NCBI GenBank assembly: GCA_030248195.1
Contig: JASAND010020864.1
Coordinates: 1 to 64,000 of the forward strand
From: Trissonchulus latispiculum
Lineage: Eukaryota > Nematoda > Enoplea > Enoplida > Ironidae
Length of the DNA stretch: 64,000 nucleotides
Reading direction: 5' to 3'
The position numbers were made by a program, and so were the translations under genes. Under the pieces are notes generated by a model. That model had not been told where the DNA came from. It saw only the letters and a program-made list of their open reading frames with translations, and did no database searches. Below, piece by piece: positions 1 through 10,690 of the stretch; the first letter of the stretch is position 1, and every line of letters begins with the position of its first letter.

Positions 1-437
1 CGGCCGGGACGCCGCCGGCCGGCGGCTTTTGAGCCGGCGACCGGCCCGGCTGAGTGTCTGGCCGTTCGGCCGGCGGCCGGCCGTTGGCCGTCCGGCCGTT
101 CAGCCGCCGGTCGCCGGCCTAACAAAAATACACAGCAATTTGACCACAACAGCAGAAGTTTACAAAACAAATCCTAACTCAGCATGTGAACTTTTTCAAA
201 ATATATGAAGTAAAGACCGATTCCATTGCCTTTGTATTAATGCATAATAAAAATGTTTTGCAACTTTCAAGCTCAGATTGCCTTCAAACACTGAAAAAAG
301 TCTGGCCAGCCGGCGGCCGGCCGGCTGGTGGCCTCCGGCCGAGAACGGCCAACGGCCGGCCGGCTGGCCGTTGGCCGGCGGCCGGCCGGTGATATTTTTC
401 GGCAGCCGGCGGCCGGTTCAACCCGGCCGTTCTAAAA
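1..437. repeat. GC-rich CCGGCC-type repeat, two blocks around an AT-rich core
   Basis: Bases 1-120 and about 303-437 are dense in GGCCGG/CCGGCC words and bracket about 180 bp of AT-rich sequence. The look is that of a short non-autonomous element whose left end lies outside the window. Short ORFs reading through the GC blocks are compositional artefacts. Confidence 0.55.
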
Positions 438-785
438 CACTACACCTCTCTTACAGCAAGTTAACAGAATCGAAGCTCAAAACCTTAAAATTTCAAGATT
501 TAAGGAAAGACTGAAACTAGTTTCAGTCGGAGTTTCAGTCTTTTACCCAATATAGTTTCAGTTTCAGTTTCAGTCGGCTGCCTAAGAAATAACAAGTTTA
601 CCCTCTAAAAAAGGAAAAATACCGCCGCGGTGTTTGAAATATATGTGTTCAATGTTTTGTTTGTTTTCATAGAACACTGTCCTACTGTACTGTGACGTTA
701 GCATTTGACTAGTTTCAACTCCCCAACATTCGCGGTTTCTGAGACAAACGAGTGGCAGTACCTATTCTATTGCCATTTCCAATTG
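438..785. other. no gene seen; short TTTCAG repeats
   Basis: Between 505 and 580 the word TTTCAG/CTGAAA recurs many times. The rest is unremarkable AT-rich sequence with no ORF of interest. Confidence 0.4.
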
Positions 786-799
786 TGAAACTAAAATAC

Positions 800-872
800 T
801 ACCGGAAGAAGGATTCGATCTGCGATCGGACCAGCGCCAAGCGAACACTCTAACCACTACACTACTCTAACT
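800..872 (-). repeat. tRNA-like sequence, probable SINE head or tRNA pseudogene
   Basis: Read on the minus strand, an A-box-like TAGTGTAGTGGTTAGAGTG (847-865) is followed at normal spacing by a B-box-like GATCGAATCC (811-820). These are the internal promoter elements of RNA polymerase III genes. I could not fold a convincing full cloverleaf by eye, so a SINE head or tRNA pseudogene is likelier than a functional tRNA. Confidence 0.5.
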
Positions 873-1484
873 TGAACAAATTTTTCGACTGAACCGCAAG
901 ACAGAAAATTATGATTTATCTATACATGTTTATTTTTAACAATTTATTTCATCTAAATTCTAAAGCAAAGCAAACACTAATGAAACCAATACAGTGCAAG
1001 CGCAAAATCAATCTTTTCACAAGAAATTTGTTGTTGTAGTTTTAGCCATTTATTGATTTGTTTAACGTCTGCCAATTAAGTGACAGGAAAATAACTCACG
1101 ATTTTCCGTAATATGAGAAAAGGCAAACAGTGATCTTTTGCAAAATTGTTTGCAGAGCGAAGAAATTGAAGGAAATCGACAGTAACAATGCTCTAACAAG
1201 CAAAAGTTGTATGCAAAAGGATTGCTGGAAGCTGTGGAGCTTAACTTTTTAAAAAGTTTTGTGCCGGCTACGCAGAATAGGATAATATCCTGAAATCGAT
1301 GGCTACAAGCTAGATAGATGACCCTGTTTACAGGAAATGCTGGAGTGTATATAAAAGTCTGGTTCAGTATCAGTTCAGCCTCGCGCTCTACGCTTACAGG
1401 TGACCTAATAAAATGTCCCACTGTACACTTTAAGATCATGACTTTAACATAAAATACCAAAATGTAGGTAGTCTTAGACATCAG
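873..1484. other. no recognisable gene
   Basis: AT-rich sequence. A 139-codon open frame on the minus strand (1062-1481) has no motif I recognise and no neighbour that supports it. Confidence 0.4.
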
Positions 1485-1489
1485 GGATG

Positions 1490-1976
1490 GTATCGGGTCA
1501 TCGGATCAAAAGCTCTGTCCCGATCTGGACCCTGTATTTTTAGTTTTGGAATTTTTGGAAACAACATTTTTGGCCACATTTCAAATGCTTCAAATTTATC
1601 ATTCTGCATATTTTGAATGCAAATTTCTTTTCAAACTTGCTCATCGGTTCTCAAAATTGCTGGTTCGTCACGGTAGTGTCTTGATAACACTAGTTGGCCG
1701 ATCAGAGTATGAAGCAAGTTTGTCTCTTCAGAAAACAGCAAGCAGAAGGTTTATGCCAAAGCTTGTGTGTGGTATGGAGCTTAGACTGTAGACTGACCCT
1801 TTGCCTGAGCTTGAGTGCGTCATTTTTCCTAAACGCTTCAATAACTATCTTTCCAAGTATTCAGAACTCAGAAGACAAAATTCAACAATTAGCAAGGTCT
1901 CACAGTGAAAGTCGCTTCGGATGCTGAGAATTAGTGATGTGGATCGGATCGGATCGGCACCCAAAATCACCTACCC
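1490..1976. mobile_element. candidate hAT-like MITE abutting the satellite array
   Basis: The left edge carries GGGATGG followed by ATCGGGTCATCGGATC. The right edge, just before the satellite, has repeated GGATC words and CCTACCCTAG, roughly the reverse complement. GGGATGGGC-type ends recur elsewhere in this window on elements with 8-bp duplications. I found no clear target duplication here. Confidence 0.35.
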
Positions 1977-1978
1977 TA

Positions 1979-4900
1979 GAACCCTATTATTAGTATAGGA
2001 GATAAACTATAGCAATAAGTCCTACTATATTTTGTGTGGACGTTGTTTTGGTGCTGTAGTGGTCAATGTTTTGTGAAGTTGTCATTATTACCTAGACGTC
2101 GAAACTGCCAGGCATGTGGGAACGGGTGTTGTCAGTAGCCATGGGGACGTGGGAACGGGTGTTGTCAGTAGCCATGGGGACGTACGTCTCAGAAACCTAT
2201 TATTAGTATAGGAGATAAACTATAGCAATAAGTCCTACTATATTTTGTGTGGACGTTGTTTTGGTGCTGTAGTGGTCGATGTATTGTGAAGTTGTCATTA
2301 TTACCTAGACGTTGAAACTGCCAGGCATGTGTGGACGGGTGTTGTCAGTAGCCATGGGGACGTACGTCTCAGAAACCTATTATTAGTATAGGAGATAAAC
2401 CATAGCAATAAGTCCTACTATATTTTGTGTGGACGTTGTTTTGGTGCTGTAGTGGTCAATGTTTTGTGAAGTTGTCATTATTACCTAGACGTCGAAACTG
2501 CCAGGCATGTGGGAACGGGTGTTGTCAGTAGCCATGGGGACGGACGTCTCAGAAACCTATTATTAGTATAGGAGATAAACTATGTATAGCAATAAGTCCT
2601 ACTATATTTTGTGTGGTCACGTTGTTTTGGTGCTGTAGTGGTCAATGTATTGTGAAGTTGTCATTATTAGTCTCAGAAACCTATTATTAGTATAGGAGAT
2701 AAACCATAGCAATAAGTCCTACTATATTTTGTGTGGACGTTGTTTTGGTGCTGTAGTGGTCAATGTATTGTGAAGTTGTCATTATTACCTAGACGTTGAA
2801 ACTGCCAGGCATGTGTGGACGGGTGTTGTCAGTAGCCATGGGGACGTATGTACGTCTCAGAAACCTATTATTAGTATAGGAGATAAACTATAGCAATAAG
2901 TCCTACTATATTTTGTGTGGACGTTGTTTTGGTGCTGTAGTGGTCAATGTTTTGTGAAGTTGCATTATTACCTAGACGTTGAAACTGCCAGGCATGTGGG
3001 GAGTCGGGTGTTGTCAGTAGCCATGGGGACGTACGTCTCAGAAACTTAGTATTAGTATAGGAGATAAACTACAGCAATAAGAGTCCTACTATATTTTGTG
3101 TGGACGTTGTTTTGGTGCTGTAGTTGTCAATGTTTTGTGAAGTTGTCATTATTACCTAGACGTCGAAACTGCCAGGCATGTGGGAACGGGTGTTGTCAGT
3201 AGCCATGGGGACGTGGGAACGGGTTTTGTCAGTAGCCATGGGGACGTACGTCTCAGAAACCTATTATTAGTATAGGAGATAAACTATAGCAATAAGTCCT
3301 ACTATATTTTGTGTGGACGTTGTTTTGGTGCTGTAGTGGTCGATGTATTGTGAAGTTGTCATTATTACCTAGACGTTGAAACTGCCAGGCATGTGTGGAC
3401 GGGTGTTGTCAGTAGCCATGGGGACGTACGTCTCAGAAACCTATTATTAGTATAGGAGATAAACCATAGCAATAAGTCCTACTATATTTTGTGTGGACGT
3501 TGTTTTGGTGCTGTAGTGGTCAATGTTTTGTGAAGTTGTCATTATTACCTAGACGTCGAAACTGCCAGGCATGTGGGAACGGGTGTTGTCAGTAGCCATG
3601 GGGACGTGGGAACGGGTGTTGTCAGTAGCCATGGGGACGTACGTCTCAGAAACCTATTATTAGTATAGGAGATAAACTATAGCAATAAGTCCTACTATAT
3701 TTTGTGTGGTCACGTTGTTTTGGTGCTGTAGTGGTCAATGTATTGTGAAGTTGTCATTATTACCTACACGTTGAAACTGCCAGGCATGTGTGGACGGGTG
3801 TTGTCAGTAGCCATGGGGACGTATGTACGTCTCAGAAACCTATTATTAGTATAGGAGATAAACTATAGCAATAAGTCCTACTATATTTTGTGTGGACGTT
3901 GTTTTGGTGCTGTAGTGGTCAATGTTTTGTGAAGTTGCATTATTACCTAGACGTTGAAACTGCCAGGCATGTGGGGACGGGTGTAGTCAGTAGCCATGGG
4001 GACGTACGTCTCAGAAAACTATCATTAGTATAGGAGATAAACTATAGCAATAAGTCCTACTCTATTTTGTGTGGACGTTGTTTTGGTGCTGTAGTGGTCG
4101 ATGTTTTGTGAAGTGATAAACTAGCAATAAGTCCTACTCTATTTTGTTGGACGTTGTTTTGGTGCTATAGTGGTCGATGTTTTGTGAAGTTGTCACAATT
4201 ACCTAGACGTTGAAACTGCCAGGGATGTGGGGAGTCGGGTGTTGTCAGTAGGCATGGGGACGTACGTCTCAGAAACCTATTATTAGTATAGGAGATAAAC
4301 CATAGCAATAAGTCCTACTATATTTTGTGTGGACGTTGTTTTGGTGCTGTAGTGGTCAATGTTTTGTGAAGTTGTCATTATTACCTAGACGTCGAAACTG
4401 CCAGGCATGTGGGAACGGGTGTTGTCAGTAGCCATGGGGACGTGGGAACGGGTGTTGTCAGTAGCCATGGGGACGTACGTCTCAGAAACCTATTATTAGT
4501 ATAGGAGATAAACTATAGCAATAAGTCCTACTATATTTTGTGTGGACGTTGTTTTGGTGCTGTAGTGGTCGATGTATTGTGAAGTTGTCATTATTACCTA
4601 GACGTCGAAACTGCCAGGCATGTGGGAACGGGTGTTGTCAGTAGCCATGGGGACGTACGTCTCAGAAACCTATTATTAGTATAGGAGATAAACTATAGCA
4701 ATAAGTCCTACTATATTTTGTGTGGTCACGTTGTTTTGGTGCTGTAGTGGTCAATGTATTGTGAAGTTGTCATTATTAGTCTCAGAAACCTATTATTAGT
4801 ATAGGAGATAAACCATAGCAATAAGTCCTACTATATTTTGTGTGGACGTTGTTTTGGTGCTGTAGTGGTCAATGTTTTGTGAAGTTGCATTATTACCTAG

Positions 4901-5170
4901 ACGTTGAAACTGCCAGGCATGTGGGGAGTCGGGTGTTGTCAGTAGCCATGGGGACGTACGTCTCAGAAACTTAGTATTAGTATAGGAGATAAACTACAGC
5001 AATAAGAGTCCTACTATATTTTGTGTGGACGTTGTTTTGGTGCTGTAGTTGTCAATGTTTTGTGAAGTTGTCATTATTACCTAGACGTCGAAACTGCCAG
5101 GCATGTGGGAACGGGTGTTGTCAGTAGCCATGGGGACGTACGTCTCAGAACCCTATTATTACTATAGGAG
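1979..5170. repeat. 180-bp satellite array, left part
   Basis: A monomer of almost exactly 180 bp repeats head to tail; the word CTCAGAAACCTATTATTAG recurs at 180-bp spacing near 2190, 2370 and 2550. Some monomers carry an internal 35-bp duplication of the GGGAACGGGTGTTGTCAGTAG part (near 2120, 3180, 3570 and 4405) and some lack the last third (near 2660, 4770, 4100). The same variant types recur in blocks, so an irregular higher-order repeat exists. Variants near 4100 are truncated and fused. The array continues after the inserted element, at 8252. Confidence 0.95.
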
Positions 5171-5778
5171 AGTAGTATAAAATGACAGTTCTGGAACAGA
5201 GGCGCAGGAGGCGCTTGAGGCAGATCATACTCATGTAGTTTGTGTTGCTTGAGACACTTCCTCACCCATTAATATACTATACTATTTCAGTCAATTAAAA
5301 AATATTTGTGGCGCTTGAGTAGTCATCAAGTAGTCAAATATTGAACTAATGCCAAAATGCTGTAATGTTTAGCTAATTAAAGTAGTAATAACTTAATAAA
5401 AACACGTAAACTTACCGATTCATTTGGGGGTTTCAAAGGATGGTGATTAAGACGAAAGAAAACCATTAATGTTTGAGAAAACACTTTAAAATAAAAGAAA
5501 TTGAAATATAGGCCAATGCCCTAATTACATAGTTTAAGATACTGGTGAACTTTAAACTTTGGGTAGGGGTTCATAGTCGAAAAACAAGTTTACCCCCCCC
5601 CCCCAATTCACACTCCAAATAAACAATAATTCAGTTTTTATACACACAACTATACAATTTTTCAACCCAATTTCAAAATTTTGCCCCACATCAGTTACAC
5701 AAAAACCCATATTTTTGTCCTATATTTCCACTATAAAAGCAAAGGGCTCCTCCAGTCCAAACCATTCTACTAGTCTCT

Positions 5779-5851
5779 GTAATCATCATCATCATCATCA
5801 TCATCATCAACATCATCATCATCATCATCATCATCATCACCACTATCATCA
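5779..5851. repeat. (CAT)n/(ATC)n microsatellite
   Basis: About 70 bp of CAT triplets with one CAA interruption and slight degeneration at the right end, inside the Polinton-like element. A poly-C run lies at 5595-5604. A His-rich open frame across the tract is a by-product of the triplet. Confidence 0.95.
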
Positions 5852-6243
5852 TTTCATTCTCGTAAGTTTGATATGTTTGTATCTTTTACTCCAAATTTAA
5901 ATTCACAGTTGCAGTTAAGACTTGCCTAGCGATGCTGAGTCTGGCATCGGACTGTTATTTGTACTTATCTAAGAATTATAGGTTATTTTGCTGATATTAC
6001 AGCATAACTTTCTACAAACCTCCTTTCTACTTAGCAGGTAAATAATCTTTCTAATTAGGAGCAGGTTGATAACTTTAACATATGGAGATCTATAAGGTAG
6101 TAAATATTGTCCTACCCAACTACGAAACACACTTTGTAGCTACTATGTTTAATATACATGCATTGATTACACTGAATACATTACAGTACAATACATTACA
6201 CTACATTATACATGTAAAGGTCAAAGACTTATAACGTTCCGTT

Positions 6244-6780
6244 TTATTCTTCGTCTTCACTCGAAAGAGGCATCGCAGGTAGAACTTGTTTGATAATATC
6301 CGGTGACTCTCGGAATGCTTTAATGTATGAAGCTTCCAAATTTGATGATTGGCCTCTCTTGCGTCGCTTCTCCTCCAACTTTGTCACTCTTTGTTCAATT
6401 TCTTGAAATGCGGATGATTCCTTCACTCGGTCAAATGATGCTGCCAAGCGAGATGTCGCTTTCAGTAGTTCCATTTGCATTTCTGGAAGTAGTTTGTTGT
6501 AGTACTGATAAAGAGTGTTATCATCTTTTTTACCACTGCTTGCAAACTTTTCATCAATAATCGGACCGTATTTATCATCGACGAGGTCTCTACAGACTTT
6601 CCAGAAATATTCATAAGGATCCGTTACCGACTCATCACTGGAGTCACTGCTAGACTCCGACGGATTGGATTCGCTGGACTTTGTAGAAGCATTGGTTTCC
6701 ATATCGGAATCATCAGAGTGTACATCGGATTCTTTTAAGTGCTCCATGTGTAAGTGTCGGTGCAATGACTGGCGATGCAA
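6244..6780 (-). CDS. acidic, coiled-coil-like 178-aa protein of the mini-element
   Basis: The frame encodes a highly acidic, serine-rich N-terminal part (roughly residues 18-52, many Asp, Glu and Ser), then a DPYEYFWKVC segment, then a charged helical stretch (about 100-145, ending KLEEKRRKRG), and an acidic tail. Methionines at 1, 12 and 27 could each serve as start. The stop codon overlaps an AATAAA polyadenylation signal. From memory, proteins with an acidic start and a D-P-aromatic-x-x segment occur in invertebrate Polinton-type elements; this is a family impression without a search. Function unknown. Confidence refers to it being a real gene. Confidence 0.65.
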   Translation of the reverse strand: MHRQSLHRHLHMEHLKESDVHSDDSDMETNASTKSSESNPSESSSDSSDESVTDPYEYFWKVCRDLVDDKYGPIIDEKFASSGKKDDNTLYQYYNKLLPEMQMELLKATSRLAASFDRVKESSAFQEIEQRVTKLEEKRRKRGQSSNLEASYIKAFRESPDIIKQVLPAMPLSSEDEE

Positions 6781-6913
6781 GTATTGATTACCACACTTTA
6801 CAAAAATACATTTTTCTTTGGTTCATAATAATCTCTTTTAATTTAATTTTGCAGCATAATCTGTACAGGTTTCATAAATCGCGAAGATGTAAACTTGTCT
6901 GTGATATAAAATT

Positions 6914-7380
6914 AAGCATGCTGACGGATAGTGCTAACATGCTGACGTAAGCATGCTGACGTCAGCATGTAAGCATGGTGACATAGGTACGTAAGCATGC
7001 TGACGGATAAGTGTAAGCATGCTGACGTAAGCATGTAAGCATGCTGACGTAAGCATGTAAGCATGCTGACGTAAGCATGTAAGCATGCTGACGTAAGCAT
7101 GTAAGCATGCTGACGTAAGCATGTAAGCATGCTGACGTAAGTATGTAAGAATGCTGACGGATAAGTGTAAACATGCTGACGTAAGCATGTAAGCATGCTG
7201 ACGTAAGCATGTAAGCATGCTGACGGATAAATGTAAGAATGCTGAAGGATAAGTGTAAACATGCTGACGTAAGCATGTAAGCATGCTGACGGATAAATGT
7301 GAGAATGCTGACGGATAAGTGTAAACATGCTGACGTAAGCATGTAAGCATGCTGACGTAAGCATGTAAGCATGCTGACAG
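6914..7380. repeat. 22-bp minisatellite of CRE-like sites
   Basis: About 21 copies of a 22-bp unit based on GCATGCTGACGTAAGCATGT, with minor variants (GACGGATAAGTG). Almost every unit holds TGACGTAA, a CREB/ATF-type half or near-full site, and one junction gives a perfect TGACGTCA (6957-6964). The GCATG words are also self-complementary. The array lies between the two minus-strand genes, just upstream of the 178-aa frame, so it is well placed to act as an enhancer or promoter. All three forward-frame translations are open (repeating ACLHAYVSML), which explains the long spurious ORFs here. Confidence 0.93.
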
Positions 7381-7479
7381 ATAATACCTAGCTATCAATA
7401 AACACCAACTAGTTTGATTTTTTATTGAATAATATAATAAAAAGCATACTGTATACAACAAGCATTATTGACATAAATG

Positions 7480-8013
7480 TTATTCACTGTCTTGTTCTTC
7501 ATTCAGGATTGAGTGTAGCAGTTGATGAGCCCGGTGAGCTGAGCAGTATTTAGCTCCATATCTTAGCATGTGGTACGGACAGCAGCTATTGCCTTCGTCT
7601 TCAGGTAGTAGCATGTAGCTGGGAACCCCCAAGGTACCAGCCTCAATTACCCTGACAAAGTTTCCCCTAACCATCAACCCAGATCGAATTAGGTTCCACT
7701 GGGAAATACCCTTGGTTATAACCTTGTCAACCTTAGCATCCTTCAAAGTGTTGGAGATGAAGTCCATTGCTTCGTCCCAGGTTCGTAGATGAGGACTGTA
7801 ATCCCAGTCGAAACATGATCGCCTGGTGACATAGTGGATAGTCTCCTGTTGATTTGATGTTAGTTTCTTCAGATCATAGGGTGCTCGGATAAATAAATGA
7901 TGTATATCCGGCTTATGAGATTTGGGATGTTGAATCAGAACAGTAGCCTCCAAGGGTATATCTCCAAGCTTTTGAACACTAATGCAAGCAACAGCAATGA
8001 ATGCAGTAGCCAT
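7480..8013 (-). CDS. 177-aa protein of unknown function with C-terminal Cys/His motif
   Basis: An intact frame with a hydrophobic first strand (ATAFIAVACISV), a central PYDLKKL segment, a FDWDY patch near residue 69, a VDKVITKGISQ strand near 96, and a C-terminal Cys/His cluster (CCPYH ... YCSAH ... HSIL). The layout strand - W/D patch - xxKG - C..H - C..H resembles a family of short proteins, possibly RNase H-fold nucleases, that I associate with mobile-element neighbourhoods in invertebrates. That assignment is inference. TATAAATA lies 30 bases upstream and an AATAAA signal about 55 bases after the stop. AGGTAAGT, a perfect splice-donor word, lies between TATA box and ATG. Confidence 0.7.
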   Translation of the reverse strand: MATAFIAVACISVQKLGDIPLEATVLIQHPKSHKPDIHHLFIRAPYDLKKLTSNQQETIHYVTRRSCFDWDYSPHLRTWDEAMDFISNTLKDAKVDKVITKGISQWNLIRSGLMVRGNFVRVIEAGTLGVPSYMLLPEDEGNSCCPYHMLRYGAKYCSAHRAHQLLHSILNEEQDSE

Positions 8014-8042
8014 GAGTGAAAACTTACCTATGTTGAGTGTTG

Positions 8043-8099
8043 TATTTATAGGTAGGAAAGTAGGTTAAGATGAGTCATAGAAACCGGTTTAAACTGGTT
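8043..8099 (-). promoter_or_regulatory. promoter module of the 177-aa gene
   Basis: On the minus strand the order is AACCAGTTT, AAACCGGTTT, TGACTCA (8071-8077), then TATAAATA (8050-8043), then the ATG at 8013. The ACCGGTT and TGACTCA (AP-1-like) words also occur, in the same order, upstream of the polB gene at 22022-25735. Confidence 0.6.
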
Positions 8100-8251
8100 A
8101 GAAGTGCGTTGGTATTGAGGTGTCCCAAGCGCCACGTACAAGACATAATAATAAGGAGGGAGCGCCTCATACAAGAAAGAATAATAATGGGTATGAAACG
8201 CCTCAAGCGCCTCCTGCGCCTCTGCGCCAGAACGCCCATTTTTATACTACT

Positions 8252-9325
8252 TAGGAGATAAACTATAGCAATAAGTCCTACTATATTTTGTGTGGACGTT
8301 GTTTTGGTGCTGTAGTTGTCAATGTTTTGTGAAGTTGTCATTATTACCTAGACGTCGAAACTGCCAGGCATGTGGGAACGGGTGTTGTCAGTAGCCATGG
8401 GGACGTACGTCTCAGAACCGTATTATTAGTATAGGAGATAAACTATAGCAATAAGTCCTACTATATTTTGTGTGGACGTTGTTTTGGTGCTGTAGTGGTT
8501 AATGTTTTGTGAAGTTGTCATTAGTACCTAGACGTTGAAACTGCCAGGCATGTGGGGACGGGTGTTGTCAGTAGCCATGGGGACGTACGTCTCAGAAACC
8601 TATTATTAGTATAGGAGATAAACTATAGCAATAAGTCCTACTATATTTTGTGTGGACGTTCTTTTGGTGCTGTAGTGGTCAATGTTTTGTGAAGTTGTCA
8701 CAATTACCTAGACGTTGAAACTGCCAGGGATGTGGGGTGTCGGGTGTTGTCAGTAGGCATGGGGACGTACGTCTCAGAAACTTAGTATTAGTATAGGAGA
8801 TAAACTATAGCAATAAGTCCTACTATATTTTGTGTGGACGTTCTTTTGGTGCTGTAGTGGTCAATGTTTTGTGAAGTTGTCACAATTACCTAGACGTCGA
8901 AACTGCCAGGCATGTGGGAACGGGTGTTGTCAGTAGCCATGGGGACGTGGGAACGGGTGTTGTCAGTAGCCATGGGGACGTACGTCTCAGAAACCTATTA
9001 TTAGTATAGGAGATAAACTATAGCAATAAGTCCTACTATATTTTGTGTGGACGTTCTTTTGGTGCTGTAGTGGTCAATGTTTTGTGAAGTTGTCACAATT
9101 ACCTAGACGTTGAAACTGCCAGGGATGTGGGGTGTCGGGTGTTGTCAGTAGCCATGGGGACGTACGTCTCAGAAACCTATAGCAGATAAACTATAGCAAT
9201 AAGTCCTACTCTATTTTGTGTGGACGTTGTTTTGTTGCTGTAGTGGTCGATGTTTTGTGAAGTGATAAACTAAGCAATAAGTCCTACTCTATTTTGTGTG
9301 GACGTTGTTTTGGTGCTGTAGTGGT
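8252..9325. repeat. 180-bp satellite array, right part
   Basis: The same monomer as in the left part resumes directly after the target duplication of the mini-element. Variants here include GGACGTTCTTTTGG copies and TGTCACAATT copies, and a 35-bp internal duplication near 8905. The last monomers (9180-9325) are truncated and fused, as near 4100, and the array stops inside a monomer at the word TAGGGATGGGC. Confidence 0.93.
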
Positions 9326-10690
9326 TAGGGATGGGCAGCGGTGCGGTTTTACCGCGGTTCCGCGTGATAAAATTCAGAAAATAAAACTCTATAATCGACT
9401 TCAAATTTTCCATTTGTAATATATACTATTAGTAGGCATGGGCACGGGTCCAAAAATTTGGACCCGGGTACCCGGTACTACCCGACGCCCTATGTCGGGT
9501 AATTGCGACACTACCCGGGTACCCGGATAATCGGGTACCCGGGTACCCGGGTACCCGAGCACTTTCGGGTACCCGAGAAATTTTTAACCGAATTTTCGGA
9601 GGAGGCCTTTTTGGAATTTAACTATTTTCAGGGGTCTTTTCTCACATTGAGCTAATAGCAAGGATAGATTTTCATTCCTAAGTTATTTTAAAGGAGATAA
9701 AGGATTGTAGAACTTTCAATTAATTGTCAGGGTATCATCAGGAGCTGATGCTTATACAGACGGCTTTGGTTTTTATTTTATAACCTCGCATGTTCAGCAG
9801 TTTTCTGAGTTTTGTACCACCGGTGTTCTGTCCACTTCCTCTAATAGTTTAGAAAGCATTTAGAACAGCAAATCCCATAACAAAATTTGACTAACTTTAA
9901 CTGTTTGTCTCTGGAAATTGGAACAGCACAAAAGGCAGCAAACATGCAAAAGCTGCACGAAATACAGTAAGTTTTACATAGTTCTGGCTTATAACTTGAA
10001 TTTCTTAATGAAACCACATAAAGCTTAAATGGTTTGGATTAAAAACTAAATCTTCATGATTGGACAATACACTTTACTGACAACAATGTAACATTTTAAA
10101 CTCACTCAGTATCAAAAAATACCTTTGAATTTTTATTTTAAGAAATAAATAGACTTCTCTGTTAAAATTAATTACATTTTCCATTTAGATTAATTCTATA
10201 ATTTTTTGCATGAAAACATTAACTCCTTTCCAATTTAGAGTAACTTTACTAAACGTAAAATTAATGAGAGGAGCACGTCATTCAAAATGTTTATTAAACT
10301 TTTGCAAGACATTTATTAAATATTGTTTGAAATAAATTCTTTAATGTACAAGTTACGATCCAACAGTATCCGAAGAAAGTCAAAGTATAATCATCTCCCT
10401 CAACTTGGATAAATTTTCTCTCCCTCACTAATTACTAAAGGCGTATCAAATCAAGTATATACATTTCAAAGAAATTCTTTATAATAAATTGAAACAATTT
10501 TCAGTGGTTAAAAATTTTCAGCGCCAAAAATTTTCACTCTGCTTGCTCCAGATTAATCCGGTTTTATCCGGTTTTTTCCGGTTTTAACTGGATATCGGGT
10601 ACCCGAAGCAGGACCCGGGTATCCGAAAATTTTCGGGTACCCGGGTACCCGACTACCCGCCCCTTCCCGCGGCCCGCAGACAAGTGATAC
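9326..10690. mobile_element. hAT-like ends and GGGTACCC-rich element
   Basis: TAGGGATGGGCAGCGG begins where the satellite stops, followed by palindromic GC words (ACCGCGGT). A second end-like TAGGCATGGGCACGGG starts at 9434 and leads into runs of GGGTACCC (9470-9575). Similar runs return near 10595-10655, bracketing about 1 kb of AT-rich sequence. Bases 9610-9990 are related, in inverted orientation, to 21275-21660. I could not fix right-hand boundaries or target duplications. Confidence 0.5.

Larger units (their letters stand above)
5171..8251. mobile_element. Polinton/Maverick-like miniature element, 3.1 kb, with TIRs and 6-bp TSD
   Basis: The element interrupts the 180-bp satellite. It begins AGTAGTATAAAA and ends with the inverse. 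The TIR matches well over about 50 bp (5171-5220 against 8201-8251), including a GGCGCAGGAGGCGCTTGAGG core, and weakly over about another 50 bp. TAGGAG flanks both sides (5165-5170, 8252-8257), and removing the element restores the satellite monomer. A 6-bp duplication and an AG terminus are hallmarks of Polintons. Two minus-strand genes, a 22-bp repeat array and a (CAT)n tract lie inside. No polymerase, integrase, protease, ATPase or capsid gene fits in it, so it is probably non-autonomous. Confidence 0.85.

Noticed and set aside
1062..1481. 139-aa protein-coding gene
   Set aside because: No motif, no promoter or splice context, and composition like the surrounding non-coding DNA.
5715..5900. 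His-rich small protein
   Set aside because: It is only the (CAT)n microsatellite read in one frame.
6914..7380. CRISPR array
   Set aside because: The repeat is contiguous, without unique spacers, in a eukaryotic context.
6912..7461. Three overlapping long frames (repeating ACLHAYVSML) as a repetitive protein
   Set aside because: They are translations of the 22-bp DNA repeat in all three frames of one strand; a 22-bp unit cycles through the frames, and no single frame is favoured.
9470..9575. Telomere-like or origin repeats (GGGTACCC runs)
   Set aside because: The words are palindromic and confined to a MITE-like block; they do not match a telomere repeat.
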